Below are positions 1 to 14,734 of a DNA stretch of 64,000 nt, one piece after another. The number at the start of each line of letters is the position of its first letter. The first letter of the stretch is position 1. Origin of the DNA: Candidatus Symbiobacter mobilis CR (GTDB lineage: Bacteria > Pseudomonadota > Gammaproteobacteria > Burkholderiales > Burkholderiaceae_C); assembly GCF_000477435.1 (NCBI RefSeq), contig NC_022576.1, positions 1,116,001 through 1,180,000 on the forward strand. The letters are read 5' to 3'. The translations under genes were made by a program, and so were the position numbers. A model generated the notes under the pieces. It did no database searches. It was not told the DNA's origin and saw only the letters and a list, made by a program, of their open reading frames with translations.

Positions 1-188
1 GCATTGACGAAAAAGAGCGGGGTGTAGTACGGCTCGTACAGATTGCGGTTGCCGGTGGCCAGAATCAGCAAAGACAGCAACACCAGCCCCACGGCGCCCA
101 AAAAGGCCACCCCCACCCACAACGCCCAACGTGCAATGCGGGACGGCTCGTTCGCGCCACCCTCAGCGGGATGCAGGACATGGGTCAT
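1..188 (-). CDS. NtrY-like sensor histidine kinase, N-terminal fragment
   Basis: Only the first 62 codons are in the window; the gene continues past base 1. The ATG at 186-188 opens a short cytoplasmic leader, then one strong membrane segment (about residues 24-46, rich in V, L and G), followed by TGNRNLYEPYYTPLFFVN. A first transmembrane helix followed by an N-x-x-L-(Y/F)-E motif is typical of NtrY-family nitrogen-responsive membrane kinases. The order rsmB, DUF4390 gene, then this gene on the same strand matches the common betaproteobacterial rsmB-DUF4390-ntrY-ntrX arrangement, which is the main support for the name. No catalytic domain is visible, so kinase function is inferred. Confidence 0.72.
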   Translation of the reverse strand, partial: MTHVLHPAEGGANEPSRIARWALWVGVAFLGAVGLVLLSLLILATGNRNLYEPYYTPLFFVN

Positions 189-220
189 TGTTTGCGCGCA
201 GTCAACGGCTTTTTCCAGGC

Positions 221-925
221 TCAAGGCTGCGACGCAAGCGAACGCGTGGCGTAGAGCGAAATGTCCCAGTCCGACGTTCCTAAGGTGCCGATTTGCAGCG
301 GCCTCGGAAGCTGGGTGGTGTCCAAATCAAATTGGAAAGCGACGTCGTATCTGGCTGTATCCGACAGCGCGGCCCCTTCGGCGATCTTCCACCTGGGGAT
401 GTTGCGGATCATGGCCAGCGCATCCGCCAAGGTATCGAAGCTTTGGCTGATCGAAGAACCCAGCGCCGGATCGTTGATTTCCCCAAAGCCCAGGTGGACC
501 TTCCAACGATTGGTGAGCGGCTGATACGCCAACCGGTAGTAACGCATGGCCTCGGCCACGATGGGGTCGCTCCAATACCACCGGTACTGGCGCACTTGCG
601 CACGGGCGACGAAGAACACTGCGATGCCACGCTGGAGTGCATCGACGATGGGCGCAGACAACTCGAAGCGAAGCTGCGCGGACAGCCATAACCCTTCCTG
701 GTGCCGATCCAGCGTGATGGAGCACGGTTGTACCTGTGGGGACGGGGAGGAGGACGCTTGTGCCAACGAGACAGCAGCGCACCCAGCCAGCATGGCAGCG
801 CACCCCCACCGCCCCAATCGCCCCCATAGCCAGGCCCAGGCGCACAGCGAAGGCTCAAGCCCCAGCACCTTGCGCCACCTTCCGCAGCACAGCATAAAAA
901 AATCCATCGTGACCCCATGGGGCAT
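221..925 (-). CDS. DUF4390 domain protein, exported
   Basis: A 234-codon frame that overlaps the end of rsmB by about 70 bases. The first about 50 residues contain a hydrophobic stretch ending in AAMLAGCAAVSLAQA, a plausible signal peptide. Several methionines (codons 1, 7 and 11) could be the start, so the true N-terminus is uncertain. The mature part contains LDRHQEGLWLSAQLRFELS and YRLAYQPLTNRWKVHLG, which fit the DUF4390 family. These are small exported proteins of unknown function encoded between rsmB and ntrY in betaproteobacteria. The position is exactly that here, 32 bp before the NtrY-like gene, so co-transcription with rsmB and ntrY is likely. I know of no established role. Confidence 0.8.
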   Translation of the reverse strand: MPHGVTMDFFMLCCGRWRKVLGLEPSLCAWAWLWGRLGRWGCAAMLAGCAAVSLAQASSSPSPQVQPCSITLDRHQEGLWLSAQLRFELSAPIVDALQRGIAVFFVARAQVRQYRWYWSDPIVAEAMRYYRLAYQPLTNRWKVHLGFGEINDPALGSSISQSFDTLADALAMIRNIPRWKIAEGAALSDTARYDVAFQFDLDTTQLPRPLQIGTLGTSDWDISLYATRSLASQP

Positions 926-2207
926 CGTTCAACGCAGCCATATCGTCGCCCCACGACTGCATGGATGAAGGAACGCCGGGAAGCCAATGCCCCGGCGCAG
1001 GCATAGGGCATGCATCGGGGTGCGTGGCAACGAAAGCATCGATCCGGTCACTGCCTTCGGCACGAAAAACCGAGCACGTCGCGTACAGCAACCGCCCCCC
1101 CGGTCGCAACAGCGGCCACAGTGCATCCAGCAGACACGCCTGCACTTGCGACAAAGTCTGCACATCCTGCAATCGCTTGAGCCAAGGGATATCCGGGTGT
1201 CTGCGCACGACCCCGGAACCCGTACACGGCGCGTCCAGCATGATGGCATCGAAAGGCTGGCCATTCCACCATGCTGTAGGGTCGAGGGCATCGGCGCATA
1301 ACACCGTTGCATGCAGCCCCAACCTGTCCAGGTTGTCCCGAACGCGGGCGCATCGTTGGGGGTCGATGTCGAGGGCCATCACCTCGGCATCCAGCCATTC
1401 GAGCAGATGCGTCGTTTTTCCCCCGGGGGCGGCGCAAGCATCGAGCACACGCCTGGGATGGAAATCCCCTTGCAGCAGCAGCGGAATTGCCCGTTGCGCA
1501 CCCAAGTCTTGTACGGAAAACCACCCTTTCCCAAAGCCCGGCAACCCTACTACGGGCTGGTGAGCATCCAGTACGACGGCAGCGTCCCCCGCAGGGTGGG
1601 CGTCGATCCCCAGCGCTTGCAACGATGCAAGAAAGGAGGGTTGATCGATGCGGCGACGATTCCTGCGCAACACCATCGGCGCAGGCCGCACAGATGCATG
1701 CAAGAGAGCCTGCCAGTGCTGCGGCCAATCTTGCCGAAGCAAATCGATCCACCACTGGGGATGGTTCCAGCAAGCAGTCTCGACTTCCTCGGTCTGCGAT
1801 TGCAGTGCCTCGCGCCGACGCAGGAACTGGCGCAAACAGGCATTGACGAACCCCGCTTGATGCTGCGTGGCGCGGCGGCTGCGCGCACAGCGCACGCACT
1901 GATCGACGACCGTGTGCGCCGGGTACGACGTGCCTTCCCAAAGCAGGGCTAACGCACTGCATAGCAAGGCATCGACCAAAGGCGGAGGGGTGCCCGGCGC
2001 AAGCAGGCCACGCAGCGCCCGGGCACGTCCCCAGCCCCGCAGCACTGTGAAAGACAACGCTTGCGCACCGGCACGCAACGGCGGTGCCACACGATCTGCT
2101 AACACAGCGTAGGACTGCCCCGCAAGCACCCCGGCAACGATGTCCGTCACCGGACACAGCAACTGCCACAGCGGCACGCCTCGCTGCGCGGGGGCGCCTG
2201 CGGTCAT
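855..2207 (-). CDS. rsmB: 16S rRNA (cytosine-967-C5)-methyltransferase RsmB
   Basis: A 450-residue protein from the ATG at 2207; a GTG at 2228 would add seven residues. The N-terminal about 150 residues form the NusB-like RNA-binding part. The SAM-binding motif DACAAPGGKTTHLLE lies near residue 255, the catalytic DAPCTGSG near 325 and ATCSVF near 372. The two cysteines are the pair used by RsmB/NSUN-type m5C methyltransferases. The enzyme methylates C967 of 16S rRNA using SAM. It lies about 125 bp downstream of rpoC on the same strand and overlaps the DUF4390 gene, so it heads a small operon that probably continues into ntrY. The length matches the family. Confidence 0.95.
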   Translation of the reverse strand: MTAGAPAQRGVPLWQLLCPVTDIVAGVLAGQSYAVLADRVAPPLRAGAQALSFTVLRGWGRARALRGLLAPGTPPPLVDALLCSALALLWEGTSYPAHTVVDQCVRCARSRRATQHQAGFVNACLRQFLRRREALQSQTEEVETACWNHPQWWIDLLRQDWPQHWQALLHASVRPAPMVLRRNRRRIDQPSFLASLQALGIDAHPAGDAAVVLDAHQPVVGLPGFGKGWFSVQDLGAQRAIPLLLQGDFHPRRVLDACAAPGGKTTHLLEWLDAEVMALDIDPQRCARVRDNLDRLGLHATVLCADALDPTAWWNGQPFDAIMLDAPCTGSGVVRRHPDIPWLKRLQDVQTLSQVQACLLDALWPLLRPGGRLLYATCSVFRAEGSDRIDAFVATHPDACPMPAPGHWLPGVPSSMQSWGDDMAALNDAPWGHDGFFYAVLRKVAQGAGA

Positions 2208-2331
2208 GGTGCGGTGGAGAGCAGCCACTGCGGGTTCACCCCGCTACGTACCACATGCCGCAACAACGATGCACAGCGGCCCCCAGCCGGGGATGCCTCC
2301 ACACACGCTGCGCTCACCCGGGTCCTGCCGT

Positions 2332-6543
<4,212 letters not shown>

Positions 6544-6625
6544 GGCGGCTACTCCAATCCTTGAGTGACGGGGGCAAACCGGGCCGATGGGTTCCCGGTT
6601 TGCAGCACGATGACGGCGAGGGCAA

Positions 6626-9600
6626 TCAGGAACGGTCGAGTTCCATATCCAGGCCCAGGGAACGAATTTCCTTGACGAGGACGTTGAACGACTCGGGCAT
6701 CCCGGCCTGGATCGAATGCTCGCCCTTGACGATGCTTTCGTAGACCTTGGTACGCCCCTGCACGTCGTCGGACTTCACGGTGAGCATTTCCTGCAAGGTG
6801 TAGGCGGCACCGTAGGCTTCCAACGCCCAGACTTCCATTTCCCCGAAACGTTGCCCGCCGAATTGGGCTTTGCCGCCCAGCGGTTGTTGCGTGACCAGGC
6901 TGTATGGCCCCGTGGAGCGGGCGTGCATCTTGTCGTCGACAAGGTGGTGCAACTTGAGGTAGTGCATGTACCCGATCGTGACGGGACGCTCGAAGCGATC
7001 CCCCGTGCGTCCGTCATACAGCCAAGCTTGCGTGCGTTGCTCCGTCAAGCCTTTGGCAACGGCCACATCTTTGGGGTACCCCAATTCCAGCATCGACCGA
7101 ATCTGCGTCTCGCTCGCCCCATCGAACACTGGGCTGGCAAAGGGAACCCCTTCCGTGAGCCGTTCCGCCATCGCCAACAGCTCTTTGTCGGAAATCGCAT
7201 CGAGATCAGCCTTGCTCCCCGTTTTGTTGTAGACCTTATCGAGGTACTTGCGTACCTCTGCTACGCCGGCTTGCGCTTGCAACAAGTCTCCAATACGCTG
7301 CCCAATGCCCTTGCTGGCCCACCCGAGGTGGACTTCCAACACTTGCCCGACGTTCATCCGCGATGGCACGCCCAGCGGGTTGAGCACGATGTCGCAAGGA
7401 GTGCCATCGGCCATGTACGGCATATCTTCGACCGGAACGATCTTGGATACCACGCCCTTGTTCCCATGGCGGCCTGCCATCTTGTCACCCGGCTGCAAGT
7501 GCCGTTTGACTGCAACGTAGACCTTGACCATCTTGAGCACCCCAGCAGGCAGCTCGTCGCCCTGCGTGAGCTTTTTGCGCTTTTCTTCAAAAGCCTGGTC
7601 GAAACGCAAGCGGGTCTGCTCCAGCGAGCGCTGGACACTTTCGAGTTGCGCAGCAAGGGTTTCGTCGGTCACGCGAATGTCGAACCAGTGGAACCGATCG
7701 ACAGACGCCAGATACTCACTGGTGATCTTGCTGCCCCGCGGCAGTTTTTGCGGCCCTCCCGTGGCAGGCTGGCCCAACAGCATCCTTTCGATCCGGGCAA
7801 AGGCATCGTTCTGCACGATCCGCAATTGGTCGTTCAGATCCAGCCGGAACCGCCGCAGTTCGTCTTCGATGATCTGCTGGGCACGCTTGTCGCGCTGAAT
7901 CCCTTCGCGAGTAAAGACCTGCACGTCGATCACTACGCCTTGGGATCCTTGATCCAGACGCAGCGAGGTGTCTTTGACATCGCTGGCCTTGTCGTTGAAG
8001 ATCGCCCGCATCAGCTTTTCTTCGGGGGTCAGGCTGACTTCGCCCTTGGGCGTCACCTTGCCGACGAGAGTATCCCCGGGCCGCACTTCCGACCCCACGA
8101 AGATGATCCCCGATTCATCAAGGCGATTGAGCTGGTAGTCGCTGAGGTTAGGAATATCCCGCGTGATTTCTTCCGGGCCGAGCTTGGTGTCCCGAGCCAT
8201 GACGACAAGTTCCTCGATATGGATCGAGGTGTAGCGGTCGTCGGCAACCACCCGCTCACTGATGAGAATCGAGTCCTCGAAGTTGTACCCGTTCCAGGTC
8301 ATGAACGCGATGAGCATGTTCTGCCCCAGGGCAAGCTCTCCAAGGTCTGTCGAAGCCCCGTCTGCGATCACGTCACCCTTGGCCAAGACATCTCCCATGC
8401 GAACGATGGGGCGCTGGTGGATGTTCGTATTCTGGTTGGAACGCTGGTAGTGGATGAGGTTGTAGATATCGACACCGACTTCCCCTGCGGGAGCCTCGTC
8501 GTCATGGACACGAACCACGACGCGACGCGCATCGACGAAATCGACGATGCCCCCCCGGCGCGCAGTCACGACCGTGCCAGAGTCAATCGCTGCGACGCGC
8601 TCGATCCCCGTGCCTACGAAGGGTTTTTCCGCACGCAAAACGGGAACGGCCTGCCGGGACATGTTCGCGCCCATCAATGCGCGGTTCGCATCGTCATGCT
8701 CCAGGAACGGTACCAGCGAAGCCGCCACCGACACGATCTGCGCCGGCGACACGTCCATGTACTGCACTTTGTCCGCAGTGACCATCACGGACTCCCCGGC
8801 CTCCCGTGCGGAAACCAGATCGCCGGTGAGGCGCCCGTCGTCATCCAGCGCGGCATTGGCCTGCGCAATGATGAACTTGCCTTCGTCAATGGCGGAAAGG
8901 TAGTCGATCTCCGTCGTCACCTTGCCATCGACGACGCGACGGTATGGAGTTTCGATAAACCCATAGTCATTGAGCCGTGCATACAGCGCGAGCGAATTGA
9001 TCAGGCCGATGTTCGGGCCTTCGGGCGTTTCGATGGGACACACCCGCCCATAGTGGGTGACGTGAACGTCCCGCACTTCAAACCCTGCCCGCTCCCGCGT
9101 CAGCCCCCCTGGCCCCAGCGCCGACACGCGCCGCTTGTGCGTGATCTCGGACAGCGGGTTGGTCTGATCCATGAACTGGGACAACTGCGATGCCCCGAAA
9201 AACTCCTTGAGCGCCGCAGAGATAGGTTTGCTGTTGATGAGGTCGTGCGGCATCATCGGTTCCTGCTCCGCCTGACCCAGCCTTTCCTTGACGGCTTTTT
9301 CGATGCGGGCAAGCCCTACCCGGAACTGGTTTTCTGCCAGCTCGCCCACGCAGCGCACGCGCCGGTTGCCCAGATGGTCAATGTCGTCGACGACACCCTT
9401 GCCGTTGCGTAGATCGACGAGCAATTTGACAACGTCCAGAATGTCATCGTTGGTCAACACCATTGGCCCTTTGTCGTCGGGGCGTCCCATACGGGCATTG
9501 AATTTCATCCGCCCCACGCGGGATAGGTCGTAGGTGTTGGTGTCGTAAAACAAGCGATCAAACAACGACAGCACCGCTTCTTCCGTCGGTGGCTCTCCAG

Positions 9601-10738
9601 GACGCATCATGCGATAGATCGCCGTGCGTGCATCAAGCGTGGTTGCGCTTTCGTCGATACGCAAGGTCTGCGAGATATACGGCCCTTGATCCAGCTCATT
9701 CGTGTAGATGCATTCCAGTTCCTGCACCTGTGCGCTGCGCAACTTCTTGAGCAGCGTTTCGGTCAGCTCCTCGTTGGCCAAGGCAATGACCTCGCCAGTC
9801 ATGGGATCCACCACTTTCCGCGCCAGAACCCGCCCAAGCAATACCTCTTCCGGCACAACAAGGTGCGTAGTCTGGCTTTGCATCAGCTCGCGGATGTGCT
9901 TGGCATTGATCCGCTTGTCTTTTTGCACGATGACTGTGCCGTGCCGATCGACGATGTCGTGCCGCGCCAATTCCCCGCGCAGCCGATCCGCAACCACCTC
10001 GATTTCCGCTCCGCTGTCGAGCAGGCGAATGCGGTCATTGACAAAAAAGGTGGCGAGGATTCCTTCGTTGTCGAGCCCGATGGCCTTGAGCAGAATGGTC
10101 ACCGGCATCTTGCGGCGCCGATCCACCCGGAAATACAGGATGTCCTTGGGGTCGAATTCGAAATCCAGCCACGAACCCCGGTACGGGATGATCCGTGCGG
10201 AAAAGAGCAGCTTGCCCGAGCTGTGGGTTTTGCCCTTGTCGTGCTCGAAAAACACGCCGGGAGAACGGTGGAGCTGCGAGACGATCACCCGCTCGGTGCC
10301 ATTGATGACGAAAGAGCCTTTGTCGGTCATGAGCGGAACCTCGCCCATGTAGACCTCTTGCTCCTTGACTTCTTTGACGACCTTGTTGTGTTGGGTCGAT
10401 GCTTCCCTGTCGTACACGAACAATTTGACCCGTGCCCGTACAGGCGAGGCAAAGGTCAATCCACGAGTCTGACACTCGCGCACGTCGAATGCTGGCTTGC
10501 CGAGGGTGTATTCCTCGAATTTCATCTCGACATAGCCGTTGTGCGAGATGATGGGGAAGGCATTGCAAAACGCTGCTTGCAGCCCCGTCTCCGCACGCGC
10601 CCTGGGGGGGATGTCCTGCTGCAAGAAAGCGGTGTATGCCTCCTTCTGCATCTGCAACAGGTACGGGATGGCCAACACGTCTTCCCTGCTGCCAAAATTT
10701 TTCCGGATGCGTTTGCGCTCTGTGAATGAATACGCCAT
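6626..10738 (-). CDS. rpoB: RNA polymerase beta subunit
   Basis: 1370 residues starting [20 protein letters not shown], a standard beta start. Family landmarks include the rifampicin-pocket region with [20 protein letters not shown] and [20 protein letters not shown]. Others are the bridge to the active site ([18 protein letters not shown]) and the C-terminal [11 protein letters not shown]. The rifampicin-pocket residues look wild type (FMDQTN, HKRR). It is the catalytic partner of RpoC. It lies downstream of rplL across a 403 bp gap and upstream of rpoC, as in other proteobacteria. Long open frames on the opposite strand are shadows caused by high GC at third codon positions. Confidence 0.99.
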   Translation of the reverse strand: MAYSFTERKRIRKNFGSREDVLAIPYLLQMQKEAYTAFLQQDIPPRARAETGLQAAFCNAFPIISHNGYVEMKFEEYTLGKPAFDVRECQTRGLTFASPVRARVKLFVYDREASTQHNKVVKEVKEQEVYMGEVPLMTDKGSFVINGTERVIVSQLHRSPGVFFEHDKGKTHSSGKLLFSARIIPYRGSWLDFEFDPKDILYFRVDRRRKMPVTILLKAIGLDNEGILATFFVNDRIRLLDSGAEIEVVADRLRGELARHDIVDRHGTVIVQKDKRINAKHIRELMQSQTTHLVVPEEVLLGRVLARKVVDPMTGEVIALANEELTETLLKKLRSAQVQELECIYTNELDQGPYISQTLRIDESATTLDARTAIYRMMRPGEPPTEEAVLSLFDRLFYDTNTYDLSRVGRMKFNARMGRPDDKGPMVLTNDDILDVVKLLVDLRNGKGVVDDIDHLGNRRVRCVGELAENQFRVGLARIEKAVKERLGQAEQEPMMPHDLINSKPISAALKEFFGASQLSQFMDQTNPLSEITHKRRVSALGPGGLTRERAGFEVRDVHVTHYGRVCPIETPEGPNIGLINSLALYARLNDYGFIETPYRRVVDGKVTTEIDYLSAIDEGKFIIAQANAALDDDGRLTGDLVSAREAGESVMVTADKVQYMDVSPAQIVSVAASLVPFLEHDDANRALMGANMSRQAVPVLRAEKPFVGTGIERVAAIDSGTVVTARRGGIVDFVDARRVVVRVHDDEAPAGEVGVDIYNLIHYQRSNQNTNIHQRPIVRMGDVLAKGDVIADGASTDLGELALGQNMLIAFMTWNGYNFEDSILISERVVADDRYTSIHIEELVVMARDTKLGPEEITRDIPNLSDYQLNRLDESGIIFVGSEVRPGDTLVGKVTPKGEVSLTPEEKLMRAIFNDKASDVKDTSLRLDQGSQGVVIDVQVFTREGIQRDKRAQQIIEDELRRFRLDLNDQLRIVQNDAFARIERMLLGQPATGGPQKLPRGSKITSEYLASVDRFHWFDIRVTDETLAAQLESVQRSLEQTRLRFDQAFEEKRKKLTQGDELPAGVLKMVKVYVAVKRHLQPGDKMAGRHGNKGVVSKIVPVEDMPYMADGTPCDIVLNPLGVPSRMNVGQVLEVHLGWASKGIGQRIGDLLQAQAGVAEVRKYLDKVYNKTGSKADLDAISDKELLAMAERLTEGVPFASPVFDGASETQIRSMLELGYPKDVAVAKGLTEQRTQAWLYDGRTGDRFERPVTIGYMHYLKLHHLVDDKMHARSTGPYSLVTQQPLGGKAQFGGQRFGEMEVWALEAYGAAYTLQEMLTVKSDDVQGRTKVYESIVKGEHSIQAGMPESFNVLVKEIRSLGLDMELDRS

Positions 10739-11141
10739 GACTTCCCCTTGCTTAGTAACTTAGTAATCCAGCTATACCTGCCCATACCGTGGCAGAACGG
10801 TCGTACTGCGAGGCGACAAACCGGAATCGCCCCAAATCTGGCCTTCGCCGACGCAAAACCCGCGAATGCACACATCTGCCCGGTGATTGGCCACTACCAA
10901 TCGTTGGCTGACGACTGCACCTTGCATGCAGTCCGACCCGAGGCTGTAGAAGGGGTGCTTGACCCCATTGCACGGAAAAATGCCCATGCAGGGCACTTTT
11001 CGGTGGAATCTCATTCCAGGCAGCAAACAACCCCGCATCGGCCCGACATGCGGCCGAAACCAGGTTGCCGCACACATCCGGGAGGGTGTACCTACCGGGT
11101 GGTGCTGGCTGGCTATCTGCTGGCTGGCAATCGCTACGCGA
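10739..11141. other. rplL-rpoB intergenic region, no gene
   Basis: A 403 bp stretch between rplL and rpoB. In enterobacteria the corresponding gap carries a partial terminator (attenuator) and an RNase III site that set the RNA polymerase to ribosomal protein ratio. A similar role is inferred here from position only. I see a short direct repeat of TGGCTGGC around 11106-11127 just after rplL, but no clear hairpin followed by a U-run. The small open frames on both strands lack family resemblance and ribosome binding sites. Confidence 0.5.
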
Positions 11142-11516
11142 TCACTTGAGTTCGGCCTTGGCGCCCGCTTCGACGAGCTTCTTGACCGCTGCTTCGCCGT
11201 CGGCCTTGGAAACGCCTTCCTTGACGTTCTTGGGCGCAGCTTCGACGAGGTCCTTGGCTTCCTTGAGCCCCAGCCCGGTAAGTTCACGAACCGCCTTGAT
11301 GACAGACACCTTGTTGGCGCCGATTTCTTGCAATACGACGTTGAACTCGGTCTTTTCCTCGACGACGGCCGCTGGGGCCGCCCCAGCGGCTGCAGGCGCG
11401 GCCATCGCGGCTGCGCTGACGCCGAACTTCTCTTCGATGGCCTTGACCAGATCGTTGAGTTCCATGACCGTCATGCTGTCGAGAGCGGTCAAAAATGCTT
11501 GTTTATCGAATGACAT
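11142..11516 (-). CDS. rplL: 50S ribosomal protein L7/L12
   Basis: 124 residues: an N-terminal dimerisation segment ([20 protein letters not shown]), an alanine-rich hinge with repeated [12 protein letters not shown], and the factor-binding C-terminal domain ([35 protein letters not shown]). This is the acidic, multicopy stalk protein that recruits translation GTPases. It is encoded 96 bp downstream of rplJ, the standard rplJL pair. Length and sequence are ordinary for the family. Confidence 0.98.
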   Translation of the reverse strand: MSFDKQAFLTALDSMTVMELNDLVKAIEEKFGVSAAAMAAPAAAGAAPAAVVEEKTEFNVVLQEIGANKVSVIKAVRELTGLGLKEAKDLVEAAPKNVKEGVSKADGEAAVKKLVEAGAKAELK

Positions 11517-11612
11517 AGTGATTTCTACCTACATAAAAAAGAAAAAGAGACTGCAATCCATGCCAGGCAAGACAGCAAGGGAAGCCAACCTGCCTGCAAC
11601 GCGCAACGCTGG

Positions 11613-12122
11613 CTAGGCTGCCGGTGCTGCGGTAGCTTCCGCACGCGATTCCGCCACCGCAGACAGCACGCGAGCCAACCCGGAGATCGGCGATTGCATC
11701 AGCCCCAGCAACTGACCAAGCAACACTTCCCGCGAGGGAATATTGGCGAGCTGCTGCACCCCTTCCACATTGAGCAGCGTGCCTTGGTAAGCGCCACCTT
11801 GCACGATGAACTTGGGCTGCTGCTTCGCGAATTCCGTCACGACCTTGGCAGCAGCCACGGCATCGGACGAAAAACCGTACAACAACGGGCCTTTCATCAG
11901 GCTGGACAAAGGCTCGAACACACTCCCTTGCACCGCTTTGCGAGCCAAGGTGTTTTTGACGACGCTGAGCGCCACCCCAGCACTGCGCGCATTCGCACGC
12001 AATCGGGTCATATCTGCCACCGATACCCCCCGGTACTCGGCAAGCACGACCGTTTGGGAACCGGTAACCAGGCGAGATACCTCGCTGATTACGGATTCCT
12101 TTTCACTTTTGCTTAATCCCAA
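11613..12122 (-). CDS. rplJ: 50S ribosomal protein L10, TTG start
   Basis: 169 residues from a TTG codon at 12120-12122. The TTG is chosen because a perfect AGGAGG lies five bases upstream (12128-12133) and the encoded N-terminus [14 protein letters not shown] aligns with the usual L10 start (SLNRSEKEAVI). The frame stays open further upstream to 12260, but that extension has no L10 resemblance. The body contains [18 protein letters not shown] and [11 protein letters not shown], both L10 signatures. L10 anchors L7/L12 dimers to the ribosome and classically represses its own operon by binding the leader RNA. An upstream leader of suitable size is present. Confidence 0.95.
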   Translation of the reverse strand: MGLSKSEKESVISEVSRLVTGSQTVVLAEYRGVSVADMTRLRANARSAGVALSVVKNTLARKAVQGSVFEPLSSLMKGPLLYGFSSDAVAAAKVVTEFAKQQPKFIVQGGAYQGTLLNVEGVQQLANIPSREVLLGQLLGLMQSPISGLARVLSAVAESRAEATAAPAA

Positions 12123-12396
12123 AATTTCCTCCTGTAACGTTGTTTCCCCCCACCACAATGCACTTTGTGGGAGCAGATACGACGACAAGGCGACCAGCCA
12201 ACCAGAGATCGGCAGGAACACCATCTGCGCTGACTCGCACACTTCGTACGGATTAAGCACACAGCAACCACCAGACCAGATTGGCTTGCGTGATGCCGTG
12301 TGCGCCAGCGGTCTCGGATGGTTCGGCTACCTTAGACAGCCGACCCACCAATGCAGGCTCCCCCCCGGGGTTGACCCGTTTTCTTGCGCTTTGCGT
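12123..12396 (-). promoter_or_regulatory. Probable rplJ leader (L10-type autoregulatory RNA)
   Basis: A 274 bp gap between rplA and rplJ with no convincing gene. In proteobacteria this gap encodes the L10 leader, a structured RNA bound by the L10-L12 complex to repress rplJL translation. The assignment rests on position and length; I did not fold the RNA or match the family consensus. The strong AGGAGG directly before the TTG start would be the controlled ribosome binding site. Confidence 0.5.
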
Positions 12397-13092
12397 TCAA
12401 ACCTTGACGGTCTGGACGTCCACGCGAACCCCCACACCCATCGTGCTGGACACAGCCAGTTTGCGGAGGTACACCCCCTTGCTGGTTGCAGGTTTGGCCT
12501 TGACCAACGCATCCAGCAGCGCAGCCAGGTTCTCTTGTAGCTTGGTCGGCTCGAAAGAACGGCGCCCAATCGTTCCATGGACGATCCCGGCCTTGTCGAC
12601 ACGGAATTGCACTTGACCCGCCTTGGCATTACGCACTGCCGTCGCGACATCGGGGGTCACGGTGCCCACTTTCGGATTCGGCATCAGCCCCCGAGGCCCG
12701 AGGATTTGCCCCAGACTGCCGACTACGCGCATGGCATCCGGCGAAGCAATGACCACGTCGAAAGGCATATCTCCAGCCTTGACGCGGGCCGCCAGATCTT
12801 CCATCCCAACGACATCCGCCCCTGCCGCTTTGGCTTCTTCGGCCTTCCCGCCTTGGGCAAAAACGGCCACGCGCTTGGTCTTGCCCGTTCCATTCGGGAG
12901 AACGACAGCCCCACGAACGACCTGATCCGACTTCTTGGCGTCGACCCCGAGCTGGACCGCCACATCAATCGATTCGTCGAATTTGGCGGTGGCACATTGC
13001 TGCACCAGTTGCAACGCATCCGTCACTGCATAGAGCTTGGTGCTATCAACCTTGCCTGCGAGGGCTTTTTGTTTTTTTGTCAAGCGTGCCAT
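12397..13092 (-). CDS. rplA: 50S ribosomal protein L1
   Basis: 231 residues from the ATG at 13092, beginning [16 protein letters not shown]. The start is fixed by family alignment and by spacing: the ATG follows the rplK stop after one base, so the two are translationally coupled. The L1 signature region [17 protein letters not shown] and the RNA-binding [16 protein letters not shown] are present. L1 forms the mobile stalk at the ribosomal E site. In many bacteria it binds the rplK leader and represses the rplKA pair. Confidence 0.98.
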   Translation of the reverse strand: MARLTKKQKALAGKVDSTKLYAVTDALQLVQQCATAKFDESIDVAVQLGVDAKKSDQVVRGAVVLPNGTGKTKRVAVFAQGGKAEEAKAAGADVVGMEDLAARVKAGDMPFDVVIASPDAMRVVGSLGQILGPRGLMPNPKVGTVTPDVATAVRNAKAGQVQFRVDKAGIVHGTIGRRSFEPTKLQENLAALLDALVKAKPATSKGVYLRKLAVSSTMGVGVRVDVQTVKV

Positions 13093-13093
13093 C

Positions 13094-13525
13094 TCACAAG
13101 CCCTCCACCACCAAACCCATCGACCGTGCCGACCCGGCAATCGTGCGAACCGCTGCATCCATAGTGGCAGCAGTCATGTCGTTGAGCTTGGTCTTTGCGA
13201 TGTCTTCGAGCTGCGCACGGGTCACGGTGCCGACCTTGTCCTTGTTGGCGCGCGCAGACCCCTTCTCAATCTTGGCTGCCTTCTTGAGCAGTACCGTCGA
13301 GGGGGGAGACTTGATAACGAAGGTAAATGACTTGTCCGCATACGCCGTGATCACCACGGGCAGCAGCAAACCTGGCTCCATCCCCTGCGTCTGCGCGTTG
13401 AAAGCCTTGCAGAATTCCATGATATTCAGGCCGCGCTGCCCCAGGGCTGGGCCGATGGGCGGCGAGGGATTGGCCTTTCCGGCAGGCACTTGCAGCTTGA
13501 CGTAGCCAACGATTTTTTTTGCCAT
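13094..13525 (-). CDS. rplK: 50S ribosomal protein L11
   Basis: 143 residues, [20 protein letters not shown], with the characteristic [19 protein letters not shown] and C-terminal rRNA-binding domain ([48 protein letters not shown]). It binds the GTPase-associated centre of 23S rRNA and is needed for the stringent response through RelA. It is the first gene of the rplKA pair, 162 bp downstream of nusG. That gap is a likely site for a promoter or leader. Confidence 0.98.
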   Translation of the reverse strand: MAKKIVGYVKLQVPAGKANPSPPIGPALGQRGLNIMEFCKAFNAQTQGMEPGLLLPVVITAYADKSFTFVIKSPPSTVLLKKAAKIEKGSARANKDKVGTVTRAQLEDIAKTKLNDMTAATMDAAVRTIAGSARSMGLVVEGL

Positions 13526-13589
13526 GCATAACTCCTATCGGGTTCTACCGCCGCAGCGACGACTGGGCCGCCACGGCTCCCCGTGACAA

Positions 13590-13622
13590 ACGGCTCTTTT
13601 CACATCTTTTGCACCGAGCCGT
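13590..13622 (-). promoter_or_regulatory. Hairpin in the nusG-rplK gap
   Basis: An inverted repeat ACGGCTC...GAGCCGT (7 bp stem, 19-nt loop) in the 162 bp leader before rplK on the minus strand. The gap is where an L1-binding leader would be expected. The stem is short and the loop large, so the function is uncertain. No U-run follows it that would make a terminator. Confidence 0.3.
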
Positions 13623-13687
13623 ACAGTGCAAACCCAGGGTTGAATTGGGATGTTGCGGGTTGTTTTTGGGATGTTTTCCAACTTCCC

Positions 13688-14269
13688 TTACATCTTCTCG
13701 ACTTGCGAGAATTCGAGTTCTACGGGAGTAGATCGCCCAAATATGGTGACCGCCACACGCACCTTGCTCTTGTCGTAGTTGACTTCCTCGACCGTGCCGT
13801 GAAAGTCGGCAAAGGGGCCATCGGTCACACGCACGCTTTCCCCCACGATGAATTCGACTTTATGCCGAGGCCGATCGCTGCCTTCCTGCATTTGGCTCAG
13901 GATTTTTTGCACTTCCCCCTCGGAAATGGGAGTGGGCTTGCTCTTGCCACCACCGACAAAGCCGGTAACACGGTTCGTTTGTTTGACGAAATGCCAGGTT
14001 TCGTCGTCCATGACCATTTCGACGAAGACATACCCCGGGAAAAACTTCCGCTCCGTGATCTTGCGCTGTCCACGCTTGATCTCGACGACTTCTTCGACCG
14101 GCACCAGCACTTTTCTGAACTTGTGCTGGAGATTGGCACGAGCTATCGCCTCGGCAAGGCTACGCTCCACCGCTCTTTCCATACCCGCATAGGTATGCAC
14201 AACATACCAATGGAACTGCCCGGTTTCTGCGGGTTCCGGTTCTGGCAAAGGCAAGGGAGTCGTCGTCAT
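13688..14269 (-). CDS. nusG: Transcription antitermination factor NusG
   Basis: 193 residues from the ATG at 14269, which overlaps the secE stop in an ATGA junction. The NGN domain has FHWYVVHTYAGMERAVERSL and RKFFPGYVFVEMVMDD. The C-terminal KOW domain shows GESVRVTDGPFADFHGTVEE. NusG binds RNA polymerase to suppress pausing, and its KOW domain contacts Rho or ribosomal protein S10. An upstream in-frame extension exists but overlaps secE fully and lacks resemblance. The secE-nusG pair is the normal arrangement. The N-terminus carries a short PLPLPEPEPAE stretch. Confidence 0.98.
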   Translation of the reverse strand: MTTTPLPLPEPEPAETGQFHWYVVHTYAGMERAVERSLAEAIARANLQHKFRKVLVPVEEVVEIKRGQRKITERKFFPGYVFVEMVMDDETWHFVKQTNRVTGFVGGGKSKPTPISEGEVQKILSQMQEGSDRPRHKVEFIVGESVRVTDGPFADFHGTVEEVNYDKSKVRVAVTIFGRSTPVELEFSQVEKM

Positions 14270-14715
14270 TTTTTCCAGCCCAGCAACACGTCGTACAGAA
14301 TCCACTCCAGGGATTTGTCCGTCAACCACAAGAAAAGAGCCATGAGCACTACGAAAGCAAAAACATAACCCGTCGTCTGCAATGCTTCCTTGCGCGTGGG
14401 CCAAACCACTTTCTGTACCTCGCGCAGAGCATCTGCGGCGAAAGCGATCAACTGTCTACCTGCTTGCGTGAACCACAGGAATACCCCTGCTGCCAGCATG
14501 AGGGACATCAACAGTGCCGACCACGCGAGCAAAGGGCCTTGCTTGATCAGCGCAAAGTAACCGGCAAAACTACCCACAGTCAACCCAATAGCTACTGTGG
14601 AAGCGATACGGCTCGAACGCACCCCGATCACCGAATCTTGCGGCAGGGTGTCACTTTTGGCCGAACGAGGTGCAGCATCCTGCACGGGAACTTTGTGGGA
14701 CACGATAGTGGGCAA
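14266..14715 (-). CDS. secE: Preprotein translocase subunit SecE
   Basis: 149 residues if the TTG at 14715 is used. An in-frame stop directly precedes that codon, so nothing further upstream is possible. GTG codons at residues 5 and 11 are alternatives. None has a visible Shine-Dalgarno sequence. Three membrane segments (about 41-59, 64-82 and 118-136) and the conserved cytoplasmic loop EVQKVVWPTRKEALQTT identify SecE. It is the long three-helix form found in many proteobacteria. SecE clamps SecY in the membrane translocon. The gene lies between tRNA-Trp and nusG, and its ATGA overlap with nusG couples translation. Confidence 0.93.
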   Translation of the reverse strand: MPTIVSHKVPVQDAAPRSAKSDTLPQDSVIGVRSSRIASTVAIGLTVGSFAGYFALIKQGPLLAWSALLMSLMLAAGVFLWFTQAGRQLIAFAADALREVQKVVWPTRKEALQTTGYVFAFVVLMALFLWLTDKSLEWILYDVLLGWKK

Positions 14716-14734
14716 TCAACGAAAAAAGCACGAT

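Noticed and set aside
6716..9412. An 898-codon open frame on the plus strand opposite rpoB (and a 759-codon one opposite rpoC, 3223-5502)
   Set aside because: They lie fully antisense to unmistakable rpoB/rpoC genes, have no family resemblance, and are the expected result of high GC at third codon positions.
10748..11149. 133-codon plus-strand frame in the rplL-rpoB gap
   Set aside because: No recognisable domain, no ribosome binding site, and it overlaps the rplL end; the gap is expected to be regulatory.
12123..12260. N-terminal extension of rplJ (46 extra codons)
   Set aside because: It has no L10 similarity, lies in the leader region, and the TTG at 12122 has a perfect ribosome binding site.
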